DNA of 16,008 nt from the NCBI GenBank assembly GCA_900550685.1, contig URTS01000033.1, forward strand, positions 1 through 16,008. The letters run 5' to 3'. The notes beneath the pieces were generated by a model. The model was not told where the DNA came from, searched no databases, and worked only from the letters and a program-made list of their open reading frames with translations. This document shows positions 13,855-16,008 of this stretch, in pieces (the first letter of the stretch is position 1; each line of letters opens with the position of its first letter). The DNA comes from an uncultured Oscillibacter sp. (GTDB lineage Bacteria > Bacillota > Clostridia > Oscillospirales > Oscillospiraceae). Both the position numbers and the translations under genes were made by a program.

Positions 13855-14655
13855 ATGTATCAGACCATTCGTTACGAAAAGCAGGAGAACATTGGTATTC
13901 TGACCATCAACCGTCCCGAAGCGCTGAACGCGCTGAATTCCGCCGTCATCGGCGACCTGGAGCAGGCCATCACCGAGGTGGAGAAGGACGCCGGACTGGG
14001 CGCTCTCATCATCACCGGCGAGGGCCGTTCCTTTGTGGCCGGCGCCGACATCGGCGAGCAGCTTCCCATGGATGTGGCCAGCGGCCGCAAGTGGGGCCAG
14101 CGGGGCAGCGCGCTGTTCCGCCGCATCGAAAAGCTGGAGATCCCCACCATCGCCGCTGTCAACGGCTTTGCTCTGGGCGGCGGCTGCGAGCTGGCCATGA
14201 GCTGCGACATTATTCTGGCTGCCGGTCCCAACGCTGAGGGCAAGGGCGGCGCAAAGTTCGGCCAGCCCGAGGTGGGCCTGGGCATCACCCCCGGCTTCTC
14301 CGGCACCCAGCGTCTGCCCCGCCGCGTGGGCATCGCCAAGGCCAAGGAGCTGATCTTCTCCGGTAAGATCATCGGCGCTGCCGAGGCTGAGAAGATCGGC
14401 CTGGTCAACGCCGTGTACGCTCCCGAGGAACTGATCCCCGGCGCCATCGCTATGGCCAAGTCCTTCACCGTCAACGCCCCCATCGCCGTGAAGTATTCCA
14501 AGGCCTGCATCGACCGCGGCATGCAGATGGATATTGACGACGGCATCGCTCTGGAGAACGAACTGTTCGCCATGTGCTTTGCCACCGCCGACCAGAAAGA
14601 GGGCATGAGCGCCTTCGTTGAAAAGCGCAAGGAAAAGCACTTCCAGAATAAGTAA
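13855..14655 (+). CDS. crt: Crotonase / 3-hydroxybutyryl-CoA dehydratase
   Basis: A 266-residue enoyl-CoA hydratase family enzyme, very close in sequence style to clostridial Crt, which dehydrates 3-hydroxybutyryl-CoA to crotonyl-CoA in butyrate formation. Visible: NRPEALNALNS near the N-terminus, the oxyanion-hole segment SFVAGADI, AAVNGFALGGGCELAMSCD with Glu112, and FGQPEVGLGITPGFSGTQRLPR with Glu139; the two Glu are the expected catalytic pair. The C-terminal DQKEGMSAFVEKRK is typical. The catalytic Glu residues are 27 apart rather than the usual 20, because of a Gly/Lys-rich insertion (GPNAEGKGGAK). ATG 13855 follows GAGGAGG, and an in-frame ATG at 13828 lacks a ribosome binding site. 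It is the first gene behind the sigma-54 promoter, with the CoA-transferase 53 bases downstream. A role in amino-acid or lactate-type acyl-CoA pathways instead of sugar-driven butyrate formation is possible. Confidence 0.92.
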   Translation: MYQTIRYEKQENIGILTINRPEALNALNSAVIGDLEQAITEVEKDAGLGALIITGEGRSFVAGADIGEQLPMDVASGRKWGQRGSALFRRIEKLEIPTIAAVNGFALGGGCELAMSCDIILAAGPNAEGKGGAKFGQPEVGLGITPGFSGTQRLPRRVGIAKAKELIFSGKIIGAAEAEKIGLVNAVYAPEELIPGAIAMAKSFTVNAPIAVKYSKACIDRGMQMDIDDGIALENELFAMCFATADQKEGMSAFVEKRKEKHFQNK

Positions 14656-14708
14656 GGCAGCCCAAAGGGCAGAGCTTCTCTAATTTCTGACAAAAGAGGA
14701 AGTGCAGA

Positions 14709-16008
14709 ATGAAAAAAGTGCGTGTCATCACTGCTGAGGAAGCAGCCTTGATGGTCAAGGACGGCGACACGGTCACAACTGGCGGCTTCGTCAGCTGTGC
14801 CTGTCCGGAGGCATTGACCAAGGCTTTGGAAAACCGCTTTTTGGAGACTGGCCATCCCCGGGACCTGACGCTGTTCTTTGCAGCCGGTCAGGGCCACCGG
14901 GACGGCACCGGCGGCGACCGCTTCGGCCATGAGGGCATGTGCAAGCGCGTGGTGGGCGGCCATTGGGACCGCGCCGCCAAGCTGGGTGAACTGGCTCTGA
15001 CCAACAAAGTGGAGGCATATAACCTGCCCCAGGGCGTGATCACCCATATGTACCGGGATATCGCCGCCCATAACATCGGCACCATCACCCACGTGGGCCT
15101 GAACACCTTCGTTGACCCCCGTCACGGCGGCGGCAAGCTCAACGAGCGCACCAAGGAAGACCTGGTGAAGCTGGTGAACATTGAGGGTGAGGAACGCCTG
15201 CTGTACAAGCCCATCCCCATCGATGTGTGCCTGGTCCGCGGCTCCTATGCCGATGAATACGGGAACTGCACCGTTCACCGTGAGATCGGCCCTCTGGACG
15301 TTACCGCCCAATGCCAGGCCACCAAGAATTCCGGCGGCATCGTCATCGTCCAGGTGGAGAAGCTCCTCCAGGGCGGGACCCTGGACCCCCGCCTGGTGAA
15401 GATCCCCGGCATCTATGTGGACGCCATCGTTGTGGGCGCTCCCGAGGACAACAACCAGTGCCTGGGCATGGCCTATGACGGGGCTCTCTCCGGCGAGTTC
15501 CGCATCCCCATGGACGATATCCCCCCCATCCCCATGGACGCCAAGAAGGTCATCGCCCGCCGCGCCGCTATGGAACTGCCCCAGGACGCCATCGTGAACC
15601 TGGGCACCGGCGCTCCGGAGAAGATCGCCAGCGTCTGTGCCGAGGAGGGCATCTCCGACAAGATGACCCTGACCGTGGAAGCCGGTTCCGTTGCCGGTGT
15701 GCCTTATGGCGGCACCCAGTTCGGCGGCGCTGCCAACTCCATGGCCATTCTGGACCAAAACGTCCAGTTCGACTTCTATCAGGGCGGCGGCCTGGATGTG
15801 GCCTTCCTGGGCCTGACTGAGACCGCCCCCAACGGCGACCTGAACGTCTCCAAGTTCGGTACCCGCCTGGCGGGTGCCGGCGGCTTCATCGACATCACCC
15901 AGAACGCCAAGAAGGTCGTCTACTGCGGCACCTTCACCGCCAAGGGCCTGAAGACCGAGTGCAGAGACGGCAAGCTGGTCATCACCCAGGAGGGTGCCAA
16001 GAAGAAGT
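14709..16008 (+). CDS. Family I CoA-transferase (propionate/butyrate:acetate type), 3' end outside window
   Basis: The frame runs from ATG 14709 to the window end with no stop, giving 433 of an expected ~520 residues. It starts MKKVRVITAEEAALMVKDGD, then TVTTGGFVSCACPEALTKAL, the usual entry to the single-chain family I CoA-transferases (propionate CoA-transferase, Pct, and the butyryl-CoA/acetate type). The second half holds NLGTGAPEKIA and VEAGSVAGVPYGG. The Glu of VEAG is residue 324 from this start, the position of the catalytic glutamate reported for Clostridium propionicum Pct, which forms the enzyme-CoA thioester. GGGLDVAFLGLTE is also typical. GAGGAAG lies before the ATG. It moves CoA between acetate and an acyl-CoA, giving the last step of acid formation or the activation of a substrate acid. 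Together with crt it points to butyrate, crotonate or a related short-chain acid. The exact acyl specificity is not decided by sequence. Confidence 0.88.
   Translation, partial: MKKVRVITAEEAALMVKDGDTVTTGGFVSCACPEALTKALENRFLETGHPRDLTLFFAAGQGHRDGTGGDRFGHEGMCKRVVGGHWDRAAKLGELALTNKVEAYNLPQGVITHMYRDIAAHNIGTITHVGLNTFVDPRHGGGKLNERTKEDLVKLVNIEGEERLLYKPIPIDVCLVRGSYADEYGNCTVHREIGPLDVTAQCQATKNSGGIVIVQVEKLLQGGTLDPRLVKIPGIYVDAIVVGAPEDNNQCLGMAYDGALSGEFRIPMDDIPPIPMDAKKVIARRAAMELPQDAIVNLGTGAPEKIASVCAEEGISDKMTLTVEAGSVAGVPYGGTQFGGAANSMAILDQNVQFDFYQGGGLDVAFLGLTETAPNGDLNVSKFGTRLAGAGGFIDITQNAKKVVYCGTFTAKGLKTECRDGKLVITQEGAKKK

Noticed and set aside
13821..14237. Alternative ORF starting at ATG 13821, upstream of and overlapping crt
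   Set aside because: It is out of frame with crt, lacks a ribosome binding site and gives an Arg/Gly/His-rich shadow translation.
13872..15758. Minus-strand open frame of over 600 codons opposite crt and the CoA-transferase
   Set aside because: It crosses two well-supported plus-strand genes and their intergenic gap. The length is an effect of codon bias in GC-rich DNA.
1..16008. CRISPR arrays, rRNA, tRNA, insertion sequences, prophage genes
   Set aside because: No regularly spaced repeats, cloverleaf sequences, transposase or integrase motifs, or paired terminal inverted repeats were seen on reading either strand. Short or diverged elements could still have been missed by eye.

Overview
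The window looks like chromosomal DNA from a GC-rich anaerobic Firmicute of the class Clostridia, most likely an Oscillospiraceae-type gut butyrate producer (Flavonifractor, Intestinimonas, Lawsonibacter or Oscillibacter-like). This rests on the SLH-type surface protein, purine-rich ribosome binding sites, sigma-A promoters with extended -10 elements, a sigma-54 system, and a crotonase next to a family I CoA-transferase. The genus is inference; no rRNA or other marker is present.

Left part (1-5.6 kb). A highly expressed S-layer-type protein, cut by the window start, ends in a strong terminator. A 400-base gap follows that holds more than spacer: a 27-codon minus-strand gene with a perfect Shine-Dalgarno, facing a consensus TTGACA/TATAAT promoter on the plus strand, with a shared stem-loop where the two transcripts meet. 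This is the layout of a type I toxin-antitoxin locus. Next come three carbohydrate genes that have all lost their 5' ends: mannitol-1-phosphate dehydrogenase (minus), an FGGY sugar kinase tail (plus, fused head-to-head to the former) and sorbitol-6-phosphate dehydrogenase (plus). They flank an intact pgi. MtlD and sorbitol-6-phosphate dehydrogenase both make fructose-6-phosphate, the substrate of Pgi, so this looks like a collapsed polyol-utilisation locus, unless the joins are assembly errors.

Middle part (5.6-10.6 kb). Housekeeping-type genes, all on the plus strand: a Cof-type HAD phosphatase, an SDR reductase (FabG or EF-P 5-aminopentanone reductase type) with a structured leader, a DEAD-box RNA helicase, and a family 5 (oligopeptide-type) solute-binding lipoprotein directly behind the helicase. 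A possible 24-codon gene lies on the minus strand between the SDR and the helicase.

Right part (10.6-16 kb). A minus-strand operon encodes a PAS/AAA+/HTH sigma-54 activator followed 7 bases later by rpoN itself. Divergently, a near-consensus sigma-54 promoter drives a crotonase gene (crt) and a propionate/butyrate-type CoA-transferase that runs off the window. The 421-base region between them carries three copies of a palindrome of fixed geometry (TATTC-N6-GAATA or one mismatch): one perfect copy about 140 bases upstream of the sigma-54 start site, and two overlapping the regulator's own promoter. This reads as a self-contained switch in which an acyl-CoA pathway is controlled by a ligand-sensing activator encoded together with its own sigma factor.
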